Shown piece after piece: positions 1-5,916 of a DNA stretch of 5,916 bases. The DNA comes from Armatimonadota bacterium (GTDB lineage: Bacteria; Armatimonadota; JAAZEB01). The notes below the pieces were generated by a model. The model had not been told where the DNA came from and ran no database searches. It saw only the letters and a program-made list of their open reading frames with translations. The stretch lies in the NCBI GenBank assembly GCA_012841485.1, contig DUUU01000301.1, forward strand, positions 1 through 5,916, given 5' to 3'. The position numbers and the translations under genes were made by a program. Every line of letters starts with the position of its first letter. Position 1 is the stretch's first letter.

Positions 1-21
1 CCGCCAGTTCACCGTAGTCGG

Positions 22-3000
22 TCAGCGCACGCTCACCAGCGCATAGTCGAAGGCACCCAGCTCCACCGCCAGCCGGCCCTTTTCCAGGGTGACCGGTTCG
101 CTTGTGCGGGCATTGATCGCCTTCGCGCCGGCCGACAGGCCAAGGCGCTTCAGATTCAGTTCTACCGTGGCCGTGCGTGCTTCGGCAGAGAGATTGGAGA
201 CGACGAGGAGCGCCCCCTCCTTGCCACGGGTGTAGAGGCTCACCTTCACCGCCTCATGCTCCGGGCGGACCAGATCGCTATTCTTCCAGTAGGGAAGCCA
301 GCGCGCCTTGTCGCGCCCGAAGGCATCCATCGCCCGCCAGAGGGATGCGATCTCCTCCAGGCGGTCGTCGTAGCCGTTGGGCCGCACCAGGACATCGTGG
401 AGCAGGGTGAACGAGAGCGCCTCGTGCGTGGTCCATGGCCGCTCGTAGCAGAGGAACTCCGACGGCACGCCGAACGGGTGGCCCATCATCTCGGTGCGGA
501 AGGCATCGAGCGGCATCAGCTTCAGGAACTCGGGGCCGCGGTCGATGCTGCCCAGCTGCTCGCCGTTCCAGGTGCTGGTGCCCCAGGCCAAGGTGGGGAT
601 TACCATCACCGTCGAGTTATGGATGTTGAGCTGGCCATCGGGCCGGCGCTGTCGCGTCAGCACGTAGAGTCGGCGCATGAACTCACGCGTGGCGAAGATG
701 TCATACGTCGGGCCGATGGTTCCATCCGGCTTCACGTAGCCGCAGCCGTGGTTTTGGTTGGTGCAGGGGCAGGGCCACTCAGGGCCGTCCAGGTACCAGC
801 CGTCGTTGCCGAAGCGGTCCATCGTCTCGGCCAGGCCCTTCAGCGCGAACTCCTTCCAATGGCTCCGCCAGCAAACGCCCCAGTCGGTCTGTGGGGGTTG
901 CCGCGTGTAGCGGAACCCGCGCGGCAGCGTCAGGATCTCCTCCGAGTAGAGCTCATATTCGGGGGCGATATCCGCGATCTGTCGGCTCGTGTAGAGAAGA
1001 AGCTGCTGTTTCTTGGCGTGGATTGCCTTCACCAGCTCGGCGAGCTTCGGCTCGTTCTCAGGCGAGGTATAGGGGTGCGATTGCCACGGCGTCCAGTGCT
1101 CATGGAAGCAGATCGTGCGCACGCCCATATCGGCCAGTCGGTCGAGCCGGGTGTAGCCGGGCGTCCTCCCGCTGGCCAGCGCCAGGCCCTTCCCGAAACG
1201 GCCCTCGACGAGCAGGGCGCCCCCCTGCAGCTTTCCCGCAGGCCCCTTCTCGGGCTGGAGAGTGCCGGGCTCCCCGGACTGCTCGAAGCGCTCCAGGAAG
1301 AGCGTGTGCGCGTCAGCCTCCAGCGGCCCGGTAGGAACCTCCGGCGCGCGTGCCACGTTCAGGATGCGCACTTCGTCGATGATGAAGTGAGGGAGACGCT
1401 CGCCCAAGATGAGCTCGGCCTTCTCCAGCGGGTATGAAGTGAGCCCGTGGCGTGGCCTTTCGAAGACACACTTGCCGTCGTAGTAGCAGCGGATGGCATC
1501 GCCCCAGGTAAAGGCGAGATGGTGCCACTCGCCGCTCTTGCACGCGATAGGCGCCCCGGCGTAGAAGGCGACATTGCCGTTCTCGCGCACCCACACGACG
1601 GGGCCCTGGACGAGCTCATTCCAGTAGATGCCGCAGTTGGTGTCGCCTGGCAGCTGCACCGTGAAGATCATCCGGTTCCCCTGCTTCCGCTTCTCCTCTT
1701 CGGGAAGCGAGGGATCGGAGTCGAAGAGCGGCCGGACCCACGCCTCGAAAGTGCCCTGATCGCCGCGTATCAGCCCGGCCGCGGGGTAGGTGACCCGGCC
1801 TTCTCGCGTGTAGGGCTCCGTGTGCAGCGTGTAGCTTCCGCCATGATGGATGCGGTAGTCCCAGGCATCCTTCTCCGGCTGCTTCACCGGCGTCGCCTGG
1901 AACCCGAAGGTGTACTTCAGCGGCTTCTCGATGGGCGCCCCTTCCACCAGGTGGAGGCGCAATACCACGCGCTCGCCCTCCCGGTCGATGGTGAGAGCGC
2001 GCTCGGGATCGGCGGGCGACCAGTTCTCCTCCGACTCGCAGAACCACGAGAAGCCTCGCTCCTCATCGCCTAGCCACACGAACGGTTTGAAAGCGTGGTG
2101 CCATCCCTCGGCCGGGAGTGCTCCGGAGTTCTCCACCGAGCCCCAGCGCCCTGGGAAGTGGTAGAGGTAACGCGCATGCTCCGCGCGTAGCGGCACTTCC
2201 AGCACCAGGCTATCGGGTGCCGCCCCGCCTTCTGGCGAGAGCTCCAGGTCGACGCGGAGCATTCCGTCGAACTCCACGCGGGCGCTCCCCGAGAGGCGCG
2301 CACCCGTGGCTGTTGCACCGCCGGCCAGATCCACGGCGGCCGGAGCGCTCTTTGAGACCTTCGTCCACGCCTCACGCCAGGGCAGCGGCTTTCCTGCGCG
2401 CGTGGCGTGCAGCGTGATCGGTCCGGCGAGCACCGAGGCACCGCTTGCCGTCACCTGGGCGGGGAAGAGGCCTCCTTCAAAGCGGTAATCCCGGCCCCAA
2501 GGGCGCACCGAGACGGCAGAACCCCGTGCGCCTGCGCGTGCCTGCTTGCCGCGCACCTTGAGCGGCGTCCAAGGCGCTGGCACTTCGTCGGTGATGCCGG
2601 TCCGGTCGCCCAGCCAGGGCGGTGAGAGCGGCCGGTCGAGCACCTTATTGACGGTGCGGATGGGCATGCCCTTCTCCAGGAGGGTGACCGAGACGGTGAT
2701 CTTCCCCTCGGGCACTTCCGCCTTCTGGAAGGTAGCGCGCGCAGTGCGCCCATCGGCGAGGGCCGCCTCGCGCTTGACCGAGGGCTTCCCTCCCTCTGGC
2801 GCGAGGGCAAACCGGCAGGCGAGGTCCGTGCGCTCTAGCCCGGCGGCCTGGACCGTTGCTTCTGTCTCGAGACGGCCCGCATACACGAAAGCGCGTGCCC
2901 GCAGCTCCAGGGGCGCGGGTACGATGTGCTCGCCGGCCAACCGCATCAGGGGCATGCTATCGCCAGCGCGCTCGGCGATGACCCGAAGGGAGTAGCGCCC

Positions 3001-3864
3001 CGCGGCCGGGAACCGGCCATCACGCGGCAACGCCACCGGGAGAGCGAACTCGCCTGCGGGCGACAGGCGCTTCTCGATGGGCTTGCTCCCATCGCGCGCA
3101 AGCTGCCAGCGCATGGCAATCCCCGTGCCGCGAGCCAGACCCTTGATCTCGCCGCCGCCGTCGATCAGACCGGCAAGCGTTTCGATGCCCGCCGCGAGCG
3201 TGCTGGAGAAGCGCAGGTGTCCGAAACGCGCCGGCTCGTGGAAAGAGTGGAGTACCGGCGACCAGGTGATACTTCCAAGGCCACGGATATTGACACACAC
3301 GTTCAGGCCCCAGACCGTGTTCTCGGCGGGCGCGCGCGTCTGGAGCGTGGCAAACGGAATGGCGAACTCGGCGCTCCAACTGCCCTGGGCCGCGCGTGCC
3401 TGGAAGCGCCATTCACCATTCCAGGCGGTCTCTCTGCCACGCGCATCCAGGCGCGTGCCGATGGCGTTGCCCGCGAACTGGAAGTACTCCTGATGGCGGT
3501 GGCCAGGGTCGAGGAAGATCTCCACCGAGTCGTCTTCCCACACGGCGCCATCGTGCTGCCGGGCATTGGCGACCGGCGACCGGCCCTCTGGCAGCGGCAC
3601 GTGAACCGCCAGGTACAGGTGCGCCCCGTCGCGCGCCACTCGCACCGAGGGCTGAATCGGGGAGAGTTCTTGCGTATTCACGCGCGAGAAGCCAGTCAGC
3701 GGTACGGCGCCAGCCCATTCCCGGGCGTCGACGACTCCATCCAGAGTGGGCGCCGTTCCTGGGGCGCCGGCCGTGAGCCACGGCGCTGCTGGATCGCTGA
3801 GGGGGAAGGCCATCGCCGGAATGGCGAGCAGAAAAGCGAGTATGGCCATGAGAGCTGTGCGCAT
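22..3864 (-). CDS. Secreted multi-domain putative glycoside hydrolase (CBM9-like, GH123/DUF6067-like, LamG)
   Basis: Encodes 1280 residues, probably an exported enzyme acting on a glycan; the substrate is unknown. Residues 1-19 form a signal peptide (MRTALMAILAF core, likely cleavage after AMA). Residues 38-219 match the CBM9-like fold: LDGVVDAREW near 41, DGAHLYLAV near 79, DDSVEIFLDP at 111-120, WSAEFAIPF at 163-171. Residues 220-410 look Ig-like, without a recognised family. Residues 411-660 carry hallmarks I associate with GH123 N-terminal/DUF6067 proteins: PPWLG...VPAPWTPL (415-435), GFSWFCESEENW (604-615), FGFQATPVK (653-661). Residues 674-845 are a LamG domain (GTFEAWVRP, GEWHHLAFTW, IIDEVRILNVARAP). 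Residues 905-1190 resemble a TIM-barrel catalytic domain (GVRTICFHEHW, DGWYLDGPEW, HGCGY, WNGEQ); 1200-1280 is a beta-sandwich. A TTG at 3894 would add 10 residues, but the ATG at 3864 has AGGAGG six bases upstream and directly begins the signal peptide. Family assignment is from memory of motifs; catalytic residues are not proven. Confidence 0.88.
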   Translation of the reverse strand: MRTALMAILAFLLAIPAMAFPLSDPAAPWLTAGAPGTAPTLDGVVDAREWAGAVPLTGFSRVNTQELSPIQPSVRVARDGAHLYLAVHVPLPEGRSPVANARQHDGAVWEDDSVEIFLDPGHRHQEYFQFAGNAIGTRLDARGRETAWNGEWRFQARAAQGSWSAEFAIPFATLQTRAPAENTVWGLNVCVNIRGLGSITWSPVLHSFHEPARFGHLRFSSTLAAGIETLAGLIDGGGEIKGLARGTGIAMRWQLARDGSKPIEKRLSPAGEFALPVALPRDGRFPAAGRYSLRVIAERAGDSMPLMRLAGEHIVPAPLELRARAFVYAGRLETEATVQAAGLERTDLACRFALAPEGGKPSVKREAALADGRTARATFQKAEVPEGKITVSVTLLEKGMPIRTVNKVLDRPLSPPWLGDRTGITDEVPAPWTPLKVRGKQARAGARGSAVSVRPWGRDYRFEGGLFPAQVTASGASVLAGPITLHATRAGKPLPWREAWTKVSKSAPAAVDLAGGATATGARLSGSARVEFDGMLRVDLELSPEGGAAPDSLVLEVPLRAEHARYLYHFPGRWGSVENSGALPAEGWHHAFKPFVWLGDEERGFSWFCESEENWSPADPERALTIDREGERVVLRLHLVEGAPIEKPLKYTFGFQATPVKQPEKDAWDYRIHHGGSYTLHTEPYTREGRVTYPAAGLIRGDQGTFEAWVRPLFDSDPSLPEEEKRKQGNRMIFTVQLPGDTNCGIYWNELVQGPVVWVRENGNVAFYAGAPIACKSGEWHHLAFTWGDAIRCYYDGKCVFERPRHGLTSYPLEKAELILGERLPHFIIDEVRILNVARAPEVPTGPLEADAHTLFLERFEQSGEPGTLQPEKGPAGKLQGGALLVEGRFGKGLALASGRTPGYTRLDRLADMGVRTICFHEHWTPWQSHPYTSPENEPKLAELVKAIHAKKQQLLLYTSRQIADIAPEYELYSEEILTLPRGFRYTRQPPQTDWGVCWRSHWKEFALKGLAETMDRFGNDGWYLDGPEWPCPCTNQNHGCGYVKPDGTIGPTYDIFATREFMRRLYVLTRQRRPDGQLNIHNSTVMVIPTLAWGTSTWNGEQLGSIDRGPEFLKLMPLDAFRTEMMGHPFGVPSEFLCYERPWTTHEALSFTLLHDVLVRPNGYDDRLEEIASLWRAMDAFGRDKARWLPYWKNSDLVRPEHEAVKVSLYTRGKEGALLVVSNLSAEARTATVELNLKRLGLSAGAKAINARTSEPVTLEKGRLAVELGAFDYALVSVR

Positions 3865-3870
3865 CGAGTG

Positions 3871-3876
3871 CCTCCT
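3871..3876 (-). promoter_or_regulatory. Ribosome binding site of the 1280-residue glycoside hydrolase gene
   Basis: On the minus strand AGGAGG is followed by CACTCG and then the ATG ending at 3864, a six-base spacer. It decides the start: the upstream in-frame TTG at 3894 would place this motif inside the coding sequence and put the basic string HHGRRRRHS ahead of the signal peptide. Confidence 0.8.
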
Positions 3877-3919
3877 TCGCCGGCCATGATGCAACCGCCG
3901 GCATGCTATCTCCTTCGCC
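3872..3919 (-). repeat. Duplicated GGCGAAGGAG block upstream of the glycoside hydrolase gene
   Basis: Minus-strand GGCGAAGGAG occurs at 3872-3881, where it is part of the true ribosome binding site, and again at 3910-3919. The distal copy is followed by ATAGC and an ATG (3902-3904), so it also looks like a ribosome binding site. That ATG opens a different frame from the hydrolase (163 codons ending near 3413) whose Arg/Gly/Pro-rich product looks like a shadow. The copies are 38 bases apart. Confidence 0.5.
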
Positions 3920-3926
3920 CCGAAGG
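3912..3926. repeat. Perfect short inverted repeat in the hydrolase leader
   Basis: CCTTCG, a three-base spacer CCC, then CGAAGG: a six-base-pair stem with a three-base loop, about 50 bases upstream of the hydrolase ATG. On the minus strand its distal arm overlaps the second GGCGAAGGAG copy, so folding of the leader could hide that copy. There is no T-tract, so it is not an obvious terminator. Confidence 0.4.
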
Positions 3927-3955
3927 CGCGCGGATCCTTGCACGGAGGCCTATTG

Positions 3956-4015
3956 CTGCGAGCGCCACCACGTCATGGCGGGCATAGGCCATCGGGCATT
4001 GCGACTGCGAGCGCC
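3956..4015. repeat. Direct repeat CTGCGAGCGCC, two copies
   Basis: The 11-base sequence occurs exactly at 3956-3966 and 4005-4015, 49 bases apart, each preceded by ATTG (directly in the first copy, with an extra GCGA-type insertion in the second). The pair sits in the middle of the divergent region, where a regulator serving both genes could bind. Function is inference only; in GC-rich DNA an 11-base repeat at this distance is suggestive, not conclusive. Confidence 0.45.
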
Positions 4016-4033
4016 GGATTGACGCCTGCCGCG

Positions 4034-4052
4034 CAAGGGAGGCCACCCCTTG
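4034..4052 (+). repeat. Small hairpin in the 5' leader of the discoidin-domain gene
   Basis: CAAGGG (4034-4039) pairs with CCCTTG (4047-4052) around the seven-base loop AGGCCAC. It lies about 20 bases upstream of the ribosome binding site. It could influence leader stability or translation, or be incidental; no T-tract follows. Confidence 0.35.
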
Positions 4053-4073
4053 GCGGCGAAGATTCTGCTCGAC

Positions 4074-4079
4074 AGGAGG
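4074..4079 (+). promoter_or_regulatory. Ribosome binding site of the discoidin-domain gene
   Basis: AGGAGG followed seven bases later by ATG at 4087. This strong site supports that start even though the predicted protein begins with an unusually short hydrophobic stretch. Confidence 0.8.
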
Positions 4080-4086
4080 AGAAGCC

Positions 4087-5145
4087 ATGTGGACTCTCGC
4101 GTTGCTGGGCCTCATTCAGGCGCCCGGTGATCTGACCTACCGAATCCAGGCGACCGCCCCGGTCACGCTCACGCTGCCGGCTTGCCCCGAGGGGGAAGGC
4201 CACTGGATCCGTGCTGCCGGCAAGCGCTGGGTGAGGGTGAAGGCGGAGCAGGCAGAGGGTGCGCTCCATTTCCGCCTGGATCCGGCGGGATGGGAGGGCG
4301 GCGAGGCGCTGTTGGTCGTCGGAAAGACGAAGGGTATCGATCTCGCGGACGAGCAGCCGCCAAAGGTGACCGCCCTCCGGGTGGATGGCGCTCGTGTCGC
4401 CGATGCCCCCACGGTGGATCTGGACTGGCGAGTTGCGCCGCCGCGCCAGATCCTGTGGGAGTTGGAAGACAAGAGCCGCCTCAATACCGACACCCTCCGC
4501 ATTCTGGTGAATGGGCAGGCGTTCGCGCCGGGCACGCCGGGCATCCGGGTCAACCCGTCGTCAGCAGGCCGCAAGCTGGCGATTGCCGTGGAGCCCGAGA
4601 AGCTCCCTGGCATGGCGGCACCGGCGGAGACGCGCGTGGTGCTCTCGCTATCTGATGCCTCCCCAACGCGCAACGCGCTGGAGCGCGCGCTGGTGTACCG
4701 CCGGATGGCGCCACCGGAGGGTGGGAAGCCGGTTGCGGTCCACGTGGATAGCTGTTTCGAAGGCTACACGCCAGAGACATTGGTGGACGGCAAAGTGATG
4801 GAACCGGGCGCGACGACCTATGGCGTGACCTGGGCGTCTGCCGAGACAGGTACCCCCCATTGGGTCGTGCTCGTCTTTGACAAGCCCCGCGCGGTCGCGG
4901 GCGTCGAACTCTATTGGGCCCACTTCCAGGGCGAGTACATGGTTTCTTCCCGCTACGCCATCGAGGCCTGGGATGGCGCTCGGTGGCGTCCACTCGCTGA
5001 GGCAACGGGGGAGCAGCCGGCGAAGAGCACGACCCATCGCTTTGCGCCGGTCACCACCACGGCGATCCGGATCCGGCAGCCGGCAAGGGGCGGCCACCCC
5101 GGGCGACCCCACCTGATGTGGCTCACTGAAATCAAGCCATTCTAG
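4087..5145 (+). CDS. Ig-like and F5/8 type C (discoidin) domain protein
   Basis: Encodes 352 residues, probably an extracytoplasmic binding protein with no catalytic motif that I can identify. The N-terminus MWTLALLGLIQAPGD is hydrophobic for only about ten residues and has no basic n-region, so it is a poor or atypical signal peptide. Residues 15-85 look like a small beta domain. Residues 92-205 look Ig-like: VTALRVDG near 94, a strand pattern around ILWELEDKS, and TDTLRILVNG at 134-143, a pattern common in bacterial surface proteins. Residues 215-352 fit a discoidin-type galactose-binding fold: DSCFEGYTPETLVDG at 221-235, HWVVLVFDKPRAVAGVELYW at 258-277, YAIEAWDGARWRPL at 290-303, TTTAIRIRQP near 323 and the final WLTEIKPF. 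Such domains commonly bind carbohydrates. It faces away from the large hydrolase across a 222-base gap, suggesting related function. Ligand and exact role are unknown. Confidence 0.85.
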   Translation: MWTLALLGLIQAPGDLTYRIQATAPVTLTLPACPEGEGHWIRAAGKRWVRVKAEQAEGALHFRLDPAGWEGGEALLVVGKTKGIDLADEQPPKVTALRVDGARVADAPTVDLDWRVAPPRQILWELEDKSRLNTDTLRILVNGQAFAPGTPGIRVNPSSAGRKLAIAVEPEKLPGMAAPAETRVVLSLSDASPTRNALERALVYRRMAPPEGGKPVAVHVDSCFEGYTPETLVDGKVMEPGATTYGVTWASAETGTPHWVVLVFDKPRAVAGVELYWAHFQGEYMVSSRYAIEAWDGARWRPLAEATGEQPAKSTTHRFAPVTTTAIRIRQPARGGHPGRPHLMWLTEIKPF

Positions 5146-5246
5146 CGCCCGCCTGAGATTTCGAGATCAGGAATCCGAAGCCACGGAGGCAGCGCACAAT
5201 CCGGCGCGCGGCCCTCTCCTGATGTCGGAACCCCAGAGCGCCGGCT
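5146..5246. other. Convergent intergenic region
   Basis: One hundred and one bases between the stop codons of the discoidin-domain gene and the partial gene on the opposite strand. It holds a weak hairpin (5152-5171) and the first arm of another (5237-5259), neither with a T-tract on either side. No open reading frame or other signal is supported. Confidence 0.6.
5152..5171. terminator. Weak hairpin, possible transcript end structure
   Basis: CCTGA (5152-5156) pairs with TCAGG (5167-5171). Inside lie GA and AG, able to form tandem G-A pairs, then a T-A pair closing a TTCG tetraloop. It starts seven bases after the discoidin-domain gene stop. No T-run follows on the plus strand or in the other direction, so a canonical intrinsic terminator is not supported; it may only protect a 3' end. 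Confidence 0.25.
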
Positions 5247-5259
5247 CTACTTTGGCGCT
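5237..5259. repeat. Inverted repeat spanning the 3' end of the partial gene
   Basis: AGCGCC (5237-5242) and GGCGCT (5254-5259) are exact inverted repeats around an 11-base loop that contains the stop codon of the minus-strand gene. A six-pair GC-rich stem without a T-tract; possibly incidental. Confidence 0.25.
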
Positions 5260-5916
5260 AGCACGGCCTGTGCCTGCGCGGCGCGGACCGCGAGGGGTGT
5301 TCCCTCCGCGAGGGTCACGTGCTGACCGCGGCTGAGAAGGAACGAGGCCCGGGCGGAGAAGGTAACTCGGGACGAGCCAGCGACCGTGAGCAGGATTTCG
5401 GTGCCGTCCACCGCCTCGACGGTACCGAGTTCCAGGGTCACCATGCCCGGGTTCCCCGGGAAGCTGGGCCGCCTCACCTGGACCACGCGCGCCTCCGTCA
5501 CTGTGCCCGGGGCAATCGCCATCAGGCCATCGGCCATCACCGGTTGGGCCACCGTGAGCCTCACGCTGCTCCCTTCGCGGGTCGCCGCGCTGCTCATCGC
5601 TTCCGCGAGCTGCAAGGAGATCGGCGTGCCGGCGCGCACGAGAATCGCTTTCATCGGCCGGCGCTCGCCCGCGGAGGCGCCGGCGACCCGGAAGCTCCAG
5701 CTCTTGCCCGCCACCCGGATGACGGCGCGCGACTTTGCCGGAAGAAGGAGGTACTCGCGCCCGGGAAGGAAGAAGACCTGCTTTTCATCCGTGATTCCCA
5801 ACGCGCGGCGGATCCGCCGGCTCTCCTCATCGGCGCCCACCGGGGAGAAGCCGCTTTCCTCCAGTTGCCACGCCCCCGTTTTGTCCACGACGCGGTAGTA
5901 GACGTTCTGGTAGTCG
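5247..5916 (-). CDS. Probable secreted beta-rich protein of unknown function, 5' end outside the window
   Basis: The frame is open from the right edge to a TAG at 5247-5249, giving 222 visible residues. A GTG at 5888 could be read as a start, but it has no ribosome binding site and nine further sensible codons (DYQNVYYRV) lie upstream of it, so the start is almost certainly beyond the window. Visible residues 1-80 include ADEESRRIRRALGI and then REYLLLPAKSRAVIRVAGKSW, faintly like a copper-amine-oxidase-type stalk domain, but I am not confident. Residues 89-180 show a pattern seen in many uncharacterised envelope proteins: ILVRAGTPISLQLAEAMSS, then GSSVRLTVAQPVMADGLMAI, IAPGTVTEARVVQV and LELGTVEAVDGTEILL. 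The end repeats a GTPLAV element (205-210) after FLLSRGQHVTL. No catalytic motif is visible. It converges on the discoidin-domain gene and need not be functionally tied to it. Confidence 0.75.
   Translation of the reverse strand, partial: DYQNVYYRVVDKTGAWQLEESGFSPVGADEESRRIRRALGITDEKQVFFLPGREYLLLPAKSRAVIRVAGKSWSFRVAGASAGERRPMKAILVRAGTPISLQLAEAMSSAATREGSSVRLTVAQPVMADGLMAIAPGTVTEARVVQVRRPSFPGNPGMVTLELGTVEAVDGTEILLTVAGSSRVTFSARASFLLSRGQHVTLAEGTPLAVRAAQAQAVLAPK

Larger units (their letters stand above)
3865..4086. other. Divergent intergenic region
   Basis: These 222 bases separate the starts of two outward-facing genes and must hold, or lie downstream of, the promoters for both. I looked for -35/-10 pairs on both strands and found none with good hexamers and 16-18 base spacing. 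Isolated partial matches exist (TTGACG at 4019-4024 on the plus strand, TAGCAT on the minus strand at 3903-3908) but have no suitable partner. Short direct and inverted repeats are listed separately. No tRNA, small RNA or riboswitch pattern was recognised. Confidence 0.7.

Noticed and set aside
1..21. Possible start of a further minus-strand gene at the left edge (a GTG just after the hydrolase stop)
   Set aside because: Only 21 bases are visible, with no ribosome binding site; nothing can be supported.
256..1437. 393-codon open frame on the plus strand antisense to the hydrolase gene
   Set aside because: It is in codon register with the minus-strand gene, where antisense stops would need TTA, CTA or TCA sense codons that are rare in GC-rich DNA. 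The product has no recognisable domain, while the opposite strand has many.
1447..2073. 208-codon open frame on the plus strand
   Set aside because: In register with and opposite to the LamG-encoding region; no ribosome binding site or recognisable motif was seen.
3865..3894. N-terminal extension of the hydrolase to a TTG at 3894
   Set aside because: It would put HHGRRRRHS before the signal peptide and place the AGGAGG motif inside the gene; the ATG at 3864 is better supported.
3413..3904. 163-codon minus-strand frame starting at the ATG after the distal GGCGAAGGAG block
   Set aside because: The start looks well formed, but the product is a low-complexity Arg/Gly/Pro/Ala-rich shadow overlapping well-supported coding sequence in another frame. 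The leader arrangement is kept as a finding; the gene is not.
2926..3987. 353-codon open frame on the plus strand antisense to the CBM9-like and signal-peptide region
   Set aside because: Same register effect; the translation is rich in Arg, Ala and Gly with no domain pattern, and the minus strand has a signal peptide, ribosome binding site and CBM9-like motifs.
4019..4066. Sigma-70 promoter with TTGACG (4019-4024) and GATTCT (4061-4066)
   Set aside because: The spacing is 36 bases, about twice what is needed, and no better -10 hexamer lies 16-18 bases downstream.
5889..5916. GTG at 5888 as the true start of the right-edge gene
   Set aside because: No ribosome binding site precedes it, and the frame continues with protein-like codons to the window edge.

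Overview
This is a GC-rich bacterial window with three protein-coding genes and no RNA genes, mobile elements or CRISPR arrays that I can see. Clear AGGAGG ribosome binding sites, a strong preference for G/C in codon third positions, and secreted multi-domain carbohydrate-binding proteins point to a free-living heterotroph. The style (CBM9-like domain plus GH123/DUF6067-like core plus LamG; Ig-like plus discoidin domains) recalls Armatimonadota, Planctomycetota or Lentisphaerota. No taxonomic marker gene is present, so this is an inference with Armatimonadota as first guess.

Layout: (1) 22-3864, minus strand, encodes a 1280-residue secreted putative glycoside hydrolase. It has a signal peptide, a CBM9-like beta-sandwich, Ig-like linker region, GH123-type N-terminal beta domain, an inserted LamG/concanavalin-like domain, a TIM-barrel-like catalytic domain and a C-terminal beta domain. 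(2) 3865-4086 is a divergent intergenic region with short direct and inverted repeats but no convincing sigma-70 promoter by eye. (3) 4087-5145, plus strand, encodes a 352-residue protein with an Ig-like region and a C-terminal F5/8-type C (discoidin) domain. (4) 5146-5246 is a short convergent intergenic region with a weak hairpin. (5) 5247-5916, minus strand, is the 3' part of a gene that runs off the right edge; it encodes a probable envelope beta-rich protein of unknown role.

The two complete genes are transcribed divergently and both encode proteins likely to act on or bind glycans outside the cytoplasm, so joint regulation from the shared intergenic region is plausible but not shown. 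No sugar transporter, SusC/D pair, sensor or regulator lies in the window, so the glycan substrate cannot be deduced. I found no evidence of a wholly new system. The points most worth checking are the composite architecture of the large enzyme, especially the LamG insertion and the LamG-start-like segment that follows it, and the repeats in the divergent region.
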